Part shown: positions 44,531 through 52,776 of the stretch, piece by piece
How positions within the stretch are numbered: position 1 is the stretch's first letter
Layout of the letters: every line of letters begins with the position of its first letter
Assembly (NCBI GenBank): GCA_963732095.1
Contig: CAVSZA010000065.1
Location: forward strand, 62,001-126,000
Length of the DNA stretch: 64,000 bases
Reading direction: 5' to 3'
DNA from: AP-15 sp963732095
GTDB taxonomy: Bacteria > Pseudomonadota > Alphaproteobacteria > ATCC43930 > CGMCC-115725
Notes under the pieces: model-generated
What the model was told of the DNA's origin: nothing
Seen by the model: the letters and a program-made list of their open reading frames with translations, nothing else
Database searches by the model: none
Position numbers and translations under genes: made by a program

Positions 44531-45634
44531 ATGCTTGGCCGGCTGACCGTCGCCACCGCCGCGATCATGTCGGTGATCGTTATCGAGCAGGTTCTCCATA
44601 AGTCGCCGCAGCTCTACTATCTGGTGATGGGCGGTGCGCTCTCCCCCGATCGCGTCCTGTTGATATGGCTTCACATCCTGCCGGTCATCTTCTACCACGC
44701 GACCCCCGAAATCGTCTCGATTGCCGTCGCCTGCCGATACTACCAGTGGATTGAGAATAACGAGGTGTTGAGCTTGCGGAGCGCCGGGCGGAGCAGTTGT
44801 CAGATCGCTTGTCCCGGGATCATCGTCGCAGTGCTTGCCGCGTCGTTTTGCGCGCTCAATTCGCTGTGCCTGCTCCCGTTGAGTTGGCGGAGCCTCGAGG
44901 ACCTTCGCTTCCAGGCGGCGGCAAATGCCGGGGTCGAGGTACTGCAACCGGGCTATCAGCAGGAGATCATCCCCGGCGTATCGGTCGCGTTCGGCCGACG
45001 GAGCCCGGATGGCAATACTCTCGAGGATATCGTCGCGCTGGATGGCCGCAAGGAACATTCGTTCACCGAAATTTGGGCGCGGCGCGGACGTTTTCTTGAA
45101 AGCGATGGCGTCTCTTTGCTCCTGCTCGATAGCGGAGCTTATTTTGTCCGTACCGCGACCGGGATCGAGAAGGTTGACTTCGACACATTTTCGCTGCCTG
45201 TGCGGATCGGCACGCCGGAAGGGACGGAAGGGCGCGCACGTGGCTTCTACGAAGAACCCGTCACACGGCTGCTCAACCCGCCGATCGACGTCAGGGAAGA
45301 CACGCCGATGTTGGCGCAATGGCTGGTCGAGGGGCATCGCCGAATCGTCAATCCGCTCCTTTGCGTTGGCAATGTCATCCTCGTGCTCGGACTTTTGGTG
45401 CCGAGGCGACAGGGAAGGCGGCAAACGCTTCTGTTCGTACTCGCCGTAGCTTCTGCATTTGCCACGAACACATTACCCGATCCGATAATCACCATGGCGA
45501 TACGCAATATCGAACTTTTGCCACTTCTCTACCTGCTGCCGACGGTGCCCGCGCTCGTCGGCGGGTTGCTCTTGGCCGGTCGCGGTATGCGCCGTCCGAT
45601 GCTCTCTGGTGGCGACAGGGGCTCGATAACGTGA
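44531..45634 (+). CDS. LptF/LptG-like permease, copy A
   Basis: The 367-residue protein of the YjgP/YjgQ family has three N-terminal hydrophobic segments (ATAAIMSVIVIEQ; LLIWLHILPVIFYHATP; GIIVAVLAASFCALN). A periplasmic beta-jellyroll-like domain follows (~120-270), then three C-terminal segments ending LPLLYLLPTVPALVGGLLL. The early motif EIVSIAVACRYYQWIENNEVLSLRSAGRS is the family's cytoplasmic coupling region. Codons before ATG 44531 read LITIYRH, also family-like, so the true start may be non-ATG and further upstream. It is unusual beside a Wzm/Wzt-like exporter, and no LptB partner is visible. Confidence 0.83.
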   Translation: MLGRLTVATAAIMSVIVIEQVLHKSPQLYYLVMGGALSPDRVLLIWLHILPVIFYHATPEIVSIAVACRYYQWIENNEVLSLRSAGRSSCQIACPGIIVAVLAASFCALNSLCLLPLSWRSLEDLRFQAAANAGVEVLQPGYQQEIIPGVSVAFGRRSPDGNTLEDIVALDGRKEHSFTEIWARRGRFLESDGVSLLLLDSGAYFVRTATGIEKVDFDTFSLPVRIGTPEGTEGRARGFYEEPVTRLLNPPIDVREDTPMLAQWLVEGHRRIVNPLLCVGNVILVLGLLVPRRQGRRQTLLFVLAVASAFATNTLPDPIITMAIRNIELLPLLYLLPTVPALVGGLLLAGRGMRRPMLSGGDRGSIT

Positions 45635-45646
45635 CCGAACCCCATA

Positions 45647-46966
45647 TCAACCGGAGAGACGAACGCGTTTTGGTGTCCGCACAAAGCCTGATCTGCGGCC
45701 GCGTATGCCGTTGACCACACTGCCGGCCGTCAGCGCCGCAGCATAGTGGTGCATCAGAATCGTGTATAGAGTGAGCCGGCACGTCGTCACGAAACCACGA
45801 GGCTGGAAATTGACCCCAAACCGCCGCAGGAAATTGCTGCTCAGCAGCGCCATTGCGAGCGCGCCCGTCAACCCTTGCAGCAGGCCGAGTGCTGCGAGCG
45901 GGAGAACCAAGGAATAGCTCATCGTCCCGAGCAGCACGTCGATCCAACATAAAATTCCCGTTGCCACTACCAGCAGCCCGAACGTGCAACCACCGAGGTG
46001 AAGTGCCGCGGCGCATTTCCGCCCCCACGGCAGATTGCTGCGCCAGATGGACGGCAGAAGCTTTCGGGCCGTCTCTGCAAAGCCTTTGTTCCAGCGACAT
46101 TGTTGCGCCCCCCAGCTCGCCAAGCTGTTCGGCAACTCGCCCGGCACGCCTACGGAGACGAGGTACAATGCGCGCCATCCCCTCATCTGGGCGCGGTAGC
46201 TGAGGTCCAGATCCTCTGTCAATGTATCACCATGCCATCCACCCGCAGCCTCGATCGCGGCTCGCCGCCAAATGCCGCAGGTCCCGTTGAACGGTAGAAT
46301 TTGACCCGCCCAACATCGCGTCGGCTGCTCCACTGCGAAATGGCTCTCGAGAATGACCTGCTGCGCATGTGTCACGCGGTTTTCTCTGGCATTCAGAAAA
46401 TCGCATCGGGCTTGCACAAAGGCGAGACCCGGATCAGCGAGCAACGGCCGAAGACACAGTCGCAGGAAATCGGCGGGCGGAACATAATCCGCGTCGAAGA
46501 CTGCGACAAACGGCTGGCTGGAGCGAGCCAGTCCGGCCGTCAGCGCCCCGGCTTTGAAACCGGCGCGGTGCGAGCGCTGGATCAGAGTGACATCGTGGCC
46601 TCGCCGGCGGAACTCGGCAACCGTCGCCCGGGCTATTTCTGCGCTCGCATCGGTGCTGTCGTCGAGCAGCTGTATTTGCAGCTGCTCAGGCGGCCAATCC
46701 AACGATACCGCCGCGTCAAGGGCGCGCCCCACAAGGTGACCTTCGTTGAAGGTGGGAATCTGAATGAGAACGGCGGGGAGTTCATCCTCGGCAGGAAGCG
46801 GTTGGGTAAGTGCAAGCCGTTCTCGCTCGAGCCCGGTACGGCGGTAGCGGAGGTGGAGCAGCACTGTCTGGGACATGCGGAACCCCAACGCCAATTGCAT
46901 CAAGAGGAATACGATCAGGGAGATGTCGGCCGTTCGGCCGACAATGCCAAGGAATGCGGACGTCAT
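45647..46966 (-). CDS. membrane family 2 glycosyltransferase (cellulose-synthase-like), copy A
   Basis: The 439-residue protein has one N-terminal and about four C-terminal membrane segments. The processive-type GT2 core shows IPTFNEGHLVGRALDAA, LLDDSTD, FDADYVPPADFL (D-x-D), TEDLDLSYRAQMRGW and QQCRWNKG (Q-x-x-R-W), all catalytic marks of CESA/CsbB-like polymerases. It converges with the LptF/G-like gene, with 12 nt between their stops. Confidence 0.88.
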   Translation of the reverse strand: MTSAFLGIVGRTADISLIVFLLMQLALGFRMSQTVLLHLRYRRTGLERERLALTQPLPAEDELPAVLIQIPTFNEGHLVGRALDAAVSLDWPPEQLQIQLLDDSTDASAEIARATVAEFRRRGHDVTLIQRSHRAGFKAGALTAGLARSSQPFVAVFDADYVPPADFLRLCLRPLLADPGLAFVQARCDFLNARENRVTHAQQVILESHFAVEQPTRCWAGQILPFNGTCGIWRRAAIEAAGGWHGDTLTEDLDLSYRAQMRGWRALYLVSVGVPGELPNSLASWGAQQCRWNKGFAETARKLLPSIWRSNLPWGRKCAAALHLGGCTFGLLVVATGILCWIDVLLGTMSYSLVLPLAALGLLQGLTGALAMALLSSNFLRRFGVNFQPRGFVTTCRLTLYTILMHHYAAALTAGSVVNGIRGRRSGFVRTPKRVRLSG

Positions 46967-47459
46967 GTTCGAGCCGACCAGATATCCGACACTCGGTCAT
47001 GGGCGCAGGGCCCGCGTTCGGATGCAGTTGGGCGAAATCCAATCCCGAGCACGCGCCAATCATCCGGAACCGTCACATCGCGCCATAGCGCCGCCCCTCC
47101 ACCGTCAGAACTCTTTAATCATAACCTGGGTCGGCGCCGCACCGCCACCGCTAGGGGCAATTGCGTCCGATCACCTCGTCGCAACAGGTTGCACACCAAT
47201 GCAGCTCTAGCGGTCATTTCTGACCAAAACCGCTCGAGCAAGCGGTGAATGACAGCCTCGGGGCATCGCCATCCTCGGATCATCCGAGGAGGCTCAGATC
47301 GTAAACCAGCGAATCGCCTTACATTGTGAAAGTATTCGGCAAATGCCTCGGCCATCTCGACCGAGAGGTCCATCGGGGTATAACCTTGACGCAGGGTTGC
47401 CAAGAGGTACCAGTCGGGCGAGCATGTCGATCCTCGAGGAGGCGACGATCTCGGTCGTG
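46967..47459. other. gap: end of duplication unit A and unassigned DNA
   Basis: Up to 47213 this is the right edge of duplication unit A (the same sequence lies upstream of the GT2 gene of unit B). From 47214 to about 47459 no gene of its own is seen. The only open frame crossing it is the antisense tail of the second ATPase ORF. Confidence 0.5.
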
Positions 47460-48885
47460 TTGCCGATGATGGGGGTACCCAACAATTTGGTCGTCTACGA
47501 CGGATGTGGCCTGCACCTGGGACCTGCTGCTCGGCAAGGCGACCGAAAAGTTGCGCACCAATCCGCGCAAGATCCGGCACCAGAATGTCGAGTCGGTGAC
47601 CGCCAATAGTGACAGCGAAGCCGTCTTTCACTTGAAGCGGCCACAGCCGGCGTTGCTTTATCGACATCCTCTTTGAGGGGCAGGGCGATATCGGCGGTGC
47701 GATGCTACCGCTGCCCGTCGGGGTACGGGGAGTGCCGCCGGATATTCTCAAACCGTGGTCGGCTATGACCCCGATGTCGAAAAGAACCGGGCGGAAGCAC
47801 GAGAGTTCATGCAAAAACTCGTCTACGGACCGGAAAAGCGGCTCAATATAAAGGTTTCGACACGCAATATCGCGGCCTATCGCGATCCGGACTATCAGAT
47901 CGGCCTCAATCTGACCGGCAGCGGGGTCGACGACCCCGACCAGCAATCCGCCGAGGCCGATCAGCAAAAGCGCAAGGCGCTGGTGTGGGACATCGACAAG
48001 AAGCTGCAGGAGGACGTTGCGCGCCCGATAATCTACCACAACCGGGGCGGGACCTTTTGGCGGCCCCAGCCACCATCGCGCGACCCCGTTAGCGGGACAA
48101 AGCGCAGCGCGGGCTTCGGCGTCCAAGCGAAGGCGGATGCCGTCTTCCTCCTCGGTTTCGCTCGCATCCTCATAGAGTTGGATAACCTCTGCCGCTTCGC
48201 CGCTCGCGCGGATGCCACCGCCATCCACCCAGATGACCCGGTCACACAAGGCCGTGATCTGCTGCATGTCATGCGTAACCACGATCAGTGTGCCGCGGCG
48301 CCGGAACAATTCCATGAAGGCGAGGCTTTTGCGTCGGAAAGCGGCGTCGCCGACGGCCAGGGCCTCATCGACGACCAGGATGTAGGCTTCGGCGTGAACG
48401 CAGATCGCGAAGGCCAACCGCGAGCGCATGCCGGCGGAATAGAGCCGCACCGGCTGATCGAGAAACGGACCGATCGCGGCAAACTCGGCGATCGATGGTA
48501 CCCGCCTAAGTATATCCGACCGGCGCAGTCCAAGGACCGCGCCACTAATCAGCACATTTTGGCGGCCCGTCATCTCCCAATCGAAAGCGGCGCCAAGCGC
48601 CAGGATCGGGGCGATCCGTCCTGCCACGCTGATTTCCCCGCAGGTGGGCTGTGTAATACCGCACAGTAGCCGCAGCAGAGTTGTCTTGCCCGCGCCGTTC
48701 CGCCCGATGATCCCAACCGATTCGCCCCGCTGCATCTCTAAATCGATATCGCGCAGCACCCAGTATTCCAAGTAAAAGCGATGGAAGCTGCCGAACAACA
48801 TTTGTTTTACTTGGTCGGTCCGCCGGGCATAGAGTTGATAGGCTTTGCCCAGGCCGAGACATCGGATCGCCGGGTCAGATGACAT
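47119..48885 (-). CDS. ABC exporter ATPase copy B with a 310-residue antisense-derived tail
   Basis: The first ~272 residues (48885 down to ~48070) are the same KpsT-like ATPase as copy A, with Walker A GIIGRNGAGKTTLLRLL, RLYSAGMRSRLAFAI and Walker B AYILVVDEALAVGD intact. A few substitutions (for example Trp for Leu in FDWEM) are present. After NGVARWWL the frame continues without a stop for another ~315 codons through the reverse complement of the broken solute-binding-protein gene. That tail has no protein-family features. Either a 588-residue fusion is made or the copy is non-functional. The start overlaps the permease stop by 11 nt. Confidence 0.7.
   Translation of the reverse strand: MSSDPAIRCLGLGKAYQLYARRTDQVKQMLFGSFHRFYLEYWVLRDIDLEMQRGESVGIIGRNGAGKTTLLRLLCGITQPTCGEISVAGRIAPILALGAAFDWEMTGRQNVLISGAVLGLRRSDILRRVPSIAEFAAIGPFLDQPVRLYSAGMRSRLAFAICVHAEAYILVVDEALAVGDAAFRRKSLAFMELFRRRGTLIVVTHDMQQITALCDRVIWVDGGGIRASGEAAEVIQLYEDASETEEEDGIRLRLDAEARAALCPANGVARWWLGPPKGPAPVVVDYRARNVLLQLLVDVPHQRLALLLIGLGGLLVGVVDPAAGQIEADLIVRIAIGRDIACRNLYIEPLFRSVDEFLHELSCFRPVLFDIGVIADHGLRISGGTPRTPTGSGSIAPPISPCPSKRMSIKQRRLWPLQVKDGFAVTIGGHRLDILVPDLARIGAQLFGRLAEQQVPGAGHIRRRRPNCWVPPSSATRPRSSPPRGSTCSPDWYLLATLRQGYTPMDLSVEMAEAFAEYFHNVRRFAGLRSEPPRMIRGWRCPEAVIHRLLERFWSEMTARAALVCNLLRRGDRTQLPLAVAVRRRPRL
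47460..48057 (+). pseudogene. degraded family 5 (dipeptide-type) solute-binding protein
   Basis: Pieces of one gene in order but in changing frames: VPNNLVVYD, then DVACTWDLLLGKATEKLRTN to VFHLKRPQPALLY, then EGQGDIGGAMLPLP, then GYDPDVEKNRAEAREFMQK with VYGPEKRLNIKVSTRNIA, then DYQIGLNLTGSGVDDPDQ, and finally SAEADQQKRKALVWDIDK with LQEDVARPIIYHNRG. These are consecutive blocks of periplasmic SBP_bac_5 proteins with internal deletions and at least two frame changes. The end is cut by the left breakpoint of duplication unit B. Confidence 0.8.
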
Positions 48886-49795
48886 CGATCAAGATGCCCT
48901 TGTAGCGCTCGAATACGGCATACCCGCCACGGCAAACCGCGAACGACACGACGAGAAATCCACAATAAGCCAGGGTCGGTGGCAAGACCCCGTCGAGCAC
49001 CGCAGCACGCATCATCTCGATTGCCATGCCGAGCGGGTTGGCGTAGGCGAGCGCGCGCAACGGACCGGGAAGGTCCGAGACCCGATAGAACACCGGCGTC
49101 GCAAACATCGCCAAGGGGATAAAAGTGATCATCAGGTAGGACATGTCACGGGTAAAGGCGCCGATCGCCGCCAGGAACCACACCATGCCAAGCAGAAACA
49201 TGACCAGCGGCGCCACGATGAACGGCAGCAGCAGGATAGAGAGTGGCGGTATCCCATTCAGGGCGAGCTCGAAGACAAGGAGGACGAGAAAACTGATGCC
49301 GGCATAGCTCAGCGCGCGTAGCACCGCGGTCCAAGCGAGCGTCTCGCTCGGAAAGATCGAGGTCTTGAGAAACCATGCGTGCTCGTGCATCAACAACGGG
49401 GCGCGGCTGCAAAGTTCGGCGAACAGGCCGAATACGATGAGGCCGACAAAGGTCGAGAGTGCATAACTCGACGTGTTGCCATGCGCCGTGGCCAGCGGCA
49501 ACTGCATGGCTTTGGTAAGCGTCACCGTATAGATTCCCAGCGTAATCAACGGCCCGACGACGGCCCATACCCAGCCGAATGCGGACCCGCTGAAGCGGTC
49601 CGCGAGCTCCCGCCGCAGCACCGCCAAAATCAGTTCGCGGTGGCGCCACCCGACGCTCAGCGGTGCCAACGCGCCCCCCTCGTGCCACGCGGTTCGTCGC
49701 ACCGCTTTGCGCGCGCGGTCAGACATCTGATCGGGCCGGTCCGGGAGGCGTCTCGCACCCCTCGTCCCATCCCGACGGTTGATAAAGACCGACAT
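48875..49795 (-). CDS. ABC exporter permease (Wzm/KpsM-like), copy B
   Basis: The 306 residues are nearly identical to copy A at 43424-44344. Substitutions are concentrated in the first 30 residues (GTRGARRLPDRPDQM versus the other copy) and a few conservative changes in membrane segments, for example LVLLVFELALN. All transmembrane segments are preserved, so a functional permease is likely. It pairs with the ATPase that carries the abnormal tail. Confidence 0.87.
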   Translation of the reverse strand: MSVFINRRDGTRGARRLPDRPDQMSDRARKAVRRTAWHEGGALAPLSVGWRHRELILAVLRRELADRFSGSAFGWVWAVVGPLITLGIYTVTLTKAMQLPLATAHGNTSSYALSTFVGLIVFGLFAELCSRAPLLMHEHAWFLKTSIFPSETLAWTAVLRALSYAGISFLVLLVFELALNGIPPLSILLLPFIVAPLVMFLLGMVWFLAAIGAFTRDMSYLMITFIPLAMFATPVFYRVSDLPGPLRALAYANPLGMAIEMMRAAVLDGVLPPTLAYCGFLVVSFAVCRGGYAVFERYKGILIDVI

Positions 49796-49983
49796 GACGA
49801 ACCAATCGGATTGCCCCCAAAGATTGCGCGATCGGCGTCTTCATAGTAAAAAAACCGAAGGGGCTGTGCGCCAATCCTCCGGCTTGGCCGCGGAAACACA
49901 GGGTGTCGGGGGCAACTCACCATCTGGTCGGGCCGACAAGGCATTAAACCGGCGGGGCATCTCTGATCACGATTTATCGCCAC

Positions 49984-51087
49984 ATGCTTGGTCGGCTGAC
50001 CCTCGCTACCGCCGCGATCATGTCGGTGATCGTAATCGAGCAGATTCTCCATAAATCGCCGCAACTCTACGATCTGGTGATGAGCGGTGCGCTCTCCCTC
50101 GATCGGCTTCTGTTGATCTGGCTTCACATCCTGCCGGTGATCTTCTACCACGCGACCCCCGAGATCGTCTCGATTGCCGTCGCCTGCCGATACTACCAGT
50201 GGATTGAGAATAATGAGGTCTTGAGCTTGCGGAGCGCCGGGCGGAGCAGTTGTCAGATCGCTTGTCCCGGGATCATCGTCGCGGTGCTTGCCGCGTCGTT
50301 TTGTGCCCTCAATTCGCTGTGCCTGCTCCCGCTGAGTTGGAGGAGCCTCGAGGACATTCGCTTCCAGGCAGCGGCAAATGTTGGCGTCGAAGTACTGCAA
50401 CCGGGCTACCAGCAGGAGATCATCCCCGGCATATCGGTCGCGTTCGCCCGGCGGAGCCCCGATGGCACTACTCTTGAGGACATCGTCGCGCTTGATAGTC
50501 GCAATGAACACGGGTTCACCGAAATTTGGTCGCGGCGTGGACGCTTTCTTGAAAGCGATGGAGTCTCTTTGCTCCTGCTCGACAGCGGAGCCTACTTTGT
50601 CCGTACCTCGACCGGGATCGAGAAGGTCGACTTCGACACATTTTCGCTGCCTGTGCGGATCGCCGCGGCAAAAGGGACGGCAGAGCGTCCACGCGGCTTC
50701 TACGAAGAACCCGTCACCCGGCTTCTCAACCCGCCGATCGACGTCAGGGAAGACACACTGATGTTGGCGCAATGGCTGGTGGAGGGGCATCGCCAAATCG
50801 TCAATCCGCTCCTTTGCGTTGGCAATGTCATCCTCGTGCTCGGACTTTTGGTGCCGAGGCGACAGGGAAGACGGCAAGCGCTCCTGTTCGTGCTCGCCGT
50901 AGCTTCTGCATTTGCCACGAACACATTACCCGATCCGATAATCACCATGGCGATCCGCAATATCGAACTTTTGCCACTTCTCTACCTGCTGCCGACGGTG
51001 CCCGCGTTCGTCGGCGGGTTGCTCTTGGCCGGTCGCGGTATGCGCCGTCCGATGTTCTCCGGTGGCGACGGGGGCTCGATAACGTGA
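49984..51087 (+). CDS. LptF/LptG-like permease, copy B
   Basis: The 367 residues are collinear with copy A at 44531-45634. Most differences fall in the periplasmic domain (DSRNEHGFTEIWSRRG; IAAAKGTAERPRG). Upstream codons again read LITIYRH, with a frame offset relative to the preceding DNA, which supports the start near ATG 49984. The membrane segments and coupling motif are intact. Confidence 0.83.
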   Translation: MLGRLTLATAAIMSVIVIEQILHKSPQLYDLVMSGALSLDRLLLIWLHILPVIFYHATPEIVSIAVACRYYQWIENNEVLSLRSAGRSSCQIACPGIIVAVLAASFCALNSLCLLPLSWRSLEDIRFQAAANVGVEVLQPGYQQEIIPGISVAFARRSPDGTTLEDIVALDSRNEHGFTEIWSRRGRFLESDGVSLLLLDSGAYFVRTSTGIEKVDFDTFSLPVRIAAAKGTAERPRGFYEEPVTRLLNPPIDVREDTLMLAQWLVEGHRQIVNPLLCVGNVILVLGLLVPRRQGRRQALLFVLAVASAFATNTLPDPIITMAIRNIELLPLLYLLPTVPAFVGGLLLAGRGMRRPMFSGGDGGSIT

Positions 51088-51099
51088 CCGAACCCGATA

Positions 51100-52419
51100 T
51101 TAACCGGAGAGACGAACCCGTTTTGGTGTCCGCACAAAGCCTGATCTGCGGCCGCGTATGCCGTTGACCACACTGCCGGCCGACAGCGCCGCAGCATAGT
51201 GGTGCATCAGAATCGTATATAGAGTGAGACGGCACGTCGTCACGAAACCACGAGGCTGGAAATCGATCCCAGACCGCCGCAGGAAATTGCTGCTCAGCAG
51301 CGCCATTGCGAGCGCGCCCGTCAGCCCTTGCAGCAGGCCGAGTGCTGCGAGCGGGAGAACCAAGGAATAGCTCATCGTCCCGAGCAGCAAGTCGATCCAA
51401 CATAAAATTCCCGTTGCCACAACCAGCAACCCGAACGCGCAACCACCGAGATGGAGTGCCGCGTCGAGCTTCCGCCCCCACGGCAGAGCGCTGCGCCAGA
51501 TGGACGGCAGAAGCTTTCGGGCCGTCTCGGCATAGCCTTTGTTCCAGCGGCATTGTTGCTGCCCCCAGCTCGCCAAGCTGTTCGGCAACTCGCCCGGCAC
51601 GGCTACGGAGGCGAGATACAAGGCGCGCCATCCTTTCATCTGGGCGCGGTAGCTGAGGTCGAGATCCTCTGTCAGCGTATCACCATGCCATCCACCCGCA
51701 GCCTCGATCGCGGCTCGCCGCCAAATGCCGCAGGTCCCGTTGAACGGTAGAATTTGACCCGCCCAACATCGCGTCGGCTGCTCCACTGCGAAATGGCTCT
51801 CCAGAATAATCTGCTGCGCACGTGTCACGCGGTTTTCTCCGGCATTCAGAAAATCGCATCGGGCTTGAACAAAGGCGAGACGCGGATCAGCGAGCAACGG
51901 CCGAAGACACAGTCGCAGGAAATCGGCGGACGGAACATAATCCGCGTCGAACACGGCGACAAACGGCTGGCTGGAGCGAGCCAGTCCGGCCGTCAGCGCC
52001 CCGGCTTTGAAACCGGCGCGGTGCGCGCGCTGGATCAGCGTGACATCGTGGCCTCGCCGGCGGAACTCGGCAACCGTCGCCCGGGCTATTTCTGCGCTCC
52101 CATCGGTGCTGTCGTCGAGCAGCTGTGTTTGGAGCCGATCACGCGGCCAATCCAACGATACCGCCGCGTCAAGGGCGCGCCGCACAAGGTGACCTTCGTT
52201 GAAGGTGGGAATCTGAATGAGAACGGCGGGGAGCTCATCCTCGGCAGGAAGCGGTTGGGTAAGCGCAAGCCGTTCTCGCTCGAGCCCGGTGCGGCGGTAG
52301 CGGAGGTGGAGCAGCACTGTCTGGGACATGCGGAACCCCAACGCCAATTGCATCAAGAGGAACACGACCAGCGCGATGTCGGCCGTTCGGCCGACGATGC
52401 CAAGGAATGCGGGTGTCAT
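51100..52419 (-). CDS. membrane family 2 glycosyltransferase, copy B
   Basis: The 439 residues are collinear with copy A at 45647-46966. FDADYVPSADFL, TEDLDLSYRAQMKGW and QQCRWNKG keep the catalytic residues. ATG 52419 matches the copy A start, and an extra ATG directly before it (52422) is possible. Longer upstream reading into 52542 is not supported by copy A. Two near-identical polymerases suggest dosage or emerging specificity differences. Confidence 0.88.
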   Translation of the reverse strand: MTPAFLGIVGRTADIALVVFLLMQLALGFRMSQTVLLHLRYRRTGLERERLALTQPLPAEDELPAVLIQIPTFNEGHLVRRALDAAVSLDWPRDRLQTQLLDDSTDGSAEIARATVAEFRRRGHDVTLIQRAHRAGFKAGALTAGLARSSQPFVAVFDADYVPSADFLRLCLRPLLADPRLAFVQARCDFLNAGENRVTRAQQIILESHFAVEQPTRCWAGQILPFNGTCGIWRRAAIEAAGGWHGDTLTEDLDLSYRAQMKGWRALYLASVAVPGELPNSLASWGQQQCRWNKGYAETARKLLPSIWRSALPWGRKLDAALHLGGCAFGLLVVATGILCWIDLLLGTMSYSLVLPLAALGLLQGLTGALAMALLSSNFLRRSGIDFQPRGFVTTCRLTLYTILMHHYAAALSAGSVVNGIRGRRSGFVRTPKRVRLSG

Positions 52420-52776
52420 CATCGAGCCGACCGGATATCCCCTCCATCGCGGGGTAGCGGCGCCCCCCGCGGTCAAAACTCCTAAATCATAACGTGAGTT
52501 GGTGCCGCACCGCCACCGCCAGAGGCAATTAGGTCCGATCACTTGTCACAAAAGGTTGCACACCAATGCAGCTCTAGCGGTTACTCAGCGCCTGAGCCGA
52601 AGGCGCGCGGGGATGTCGGAAAGGGGGGGTGAATCAGCGAATTGCCTTCCATTCTCCGGGGATGATCTGTCACAGACGCTCACGAAAGACGGATTGACAA
52701 GCCGCACGCCGTCTGCAGTTGGAAATCTTACCAAACGAGCTAACATCGCCGCGGTCAAGCTCGAACAGCCACCCTC

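Larger units (their letters stand above)
42621..47213. repeat. direct duplication, unit A (~4.6 kb)
   Basis: It contains the exporter ATPase, permease, LptF/G-like gene and membrane GT2. It is repeated at 48071-52580 in the same orientation with about 90% or higher identity by eye. Sharp left breakpoint at CACCATCGCGCG and right breakpoint just past GCAGCTCTAGCGG. Confidence 0.88.
48071..52580. repeat. direct duplication, unit B (~4.5 kb)
   Basis: It is the second copy of the exporter/LptF/GT2 module, corresponding to 42621-47213. Differences are scattered substitutions plus small indels in the non-coding ends, and all four genes keep their frames. The flanks differ completely: glycosyltransferase DNA left of unit A, a broken solute-binding-protein gene left of unit B. 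Confidence 0.88.
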
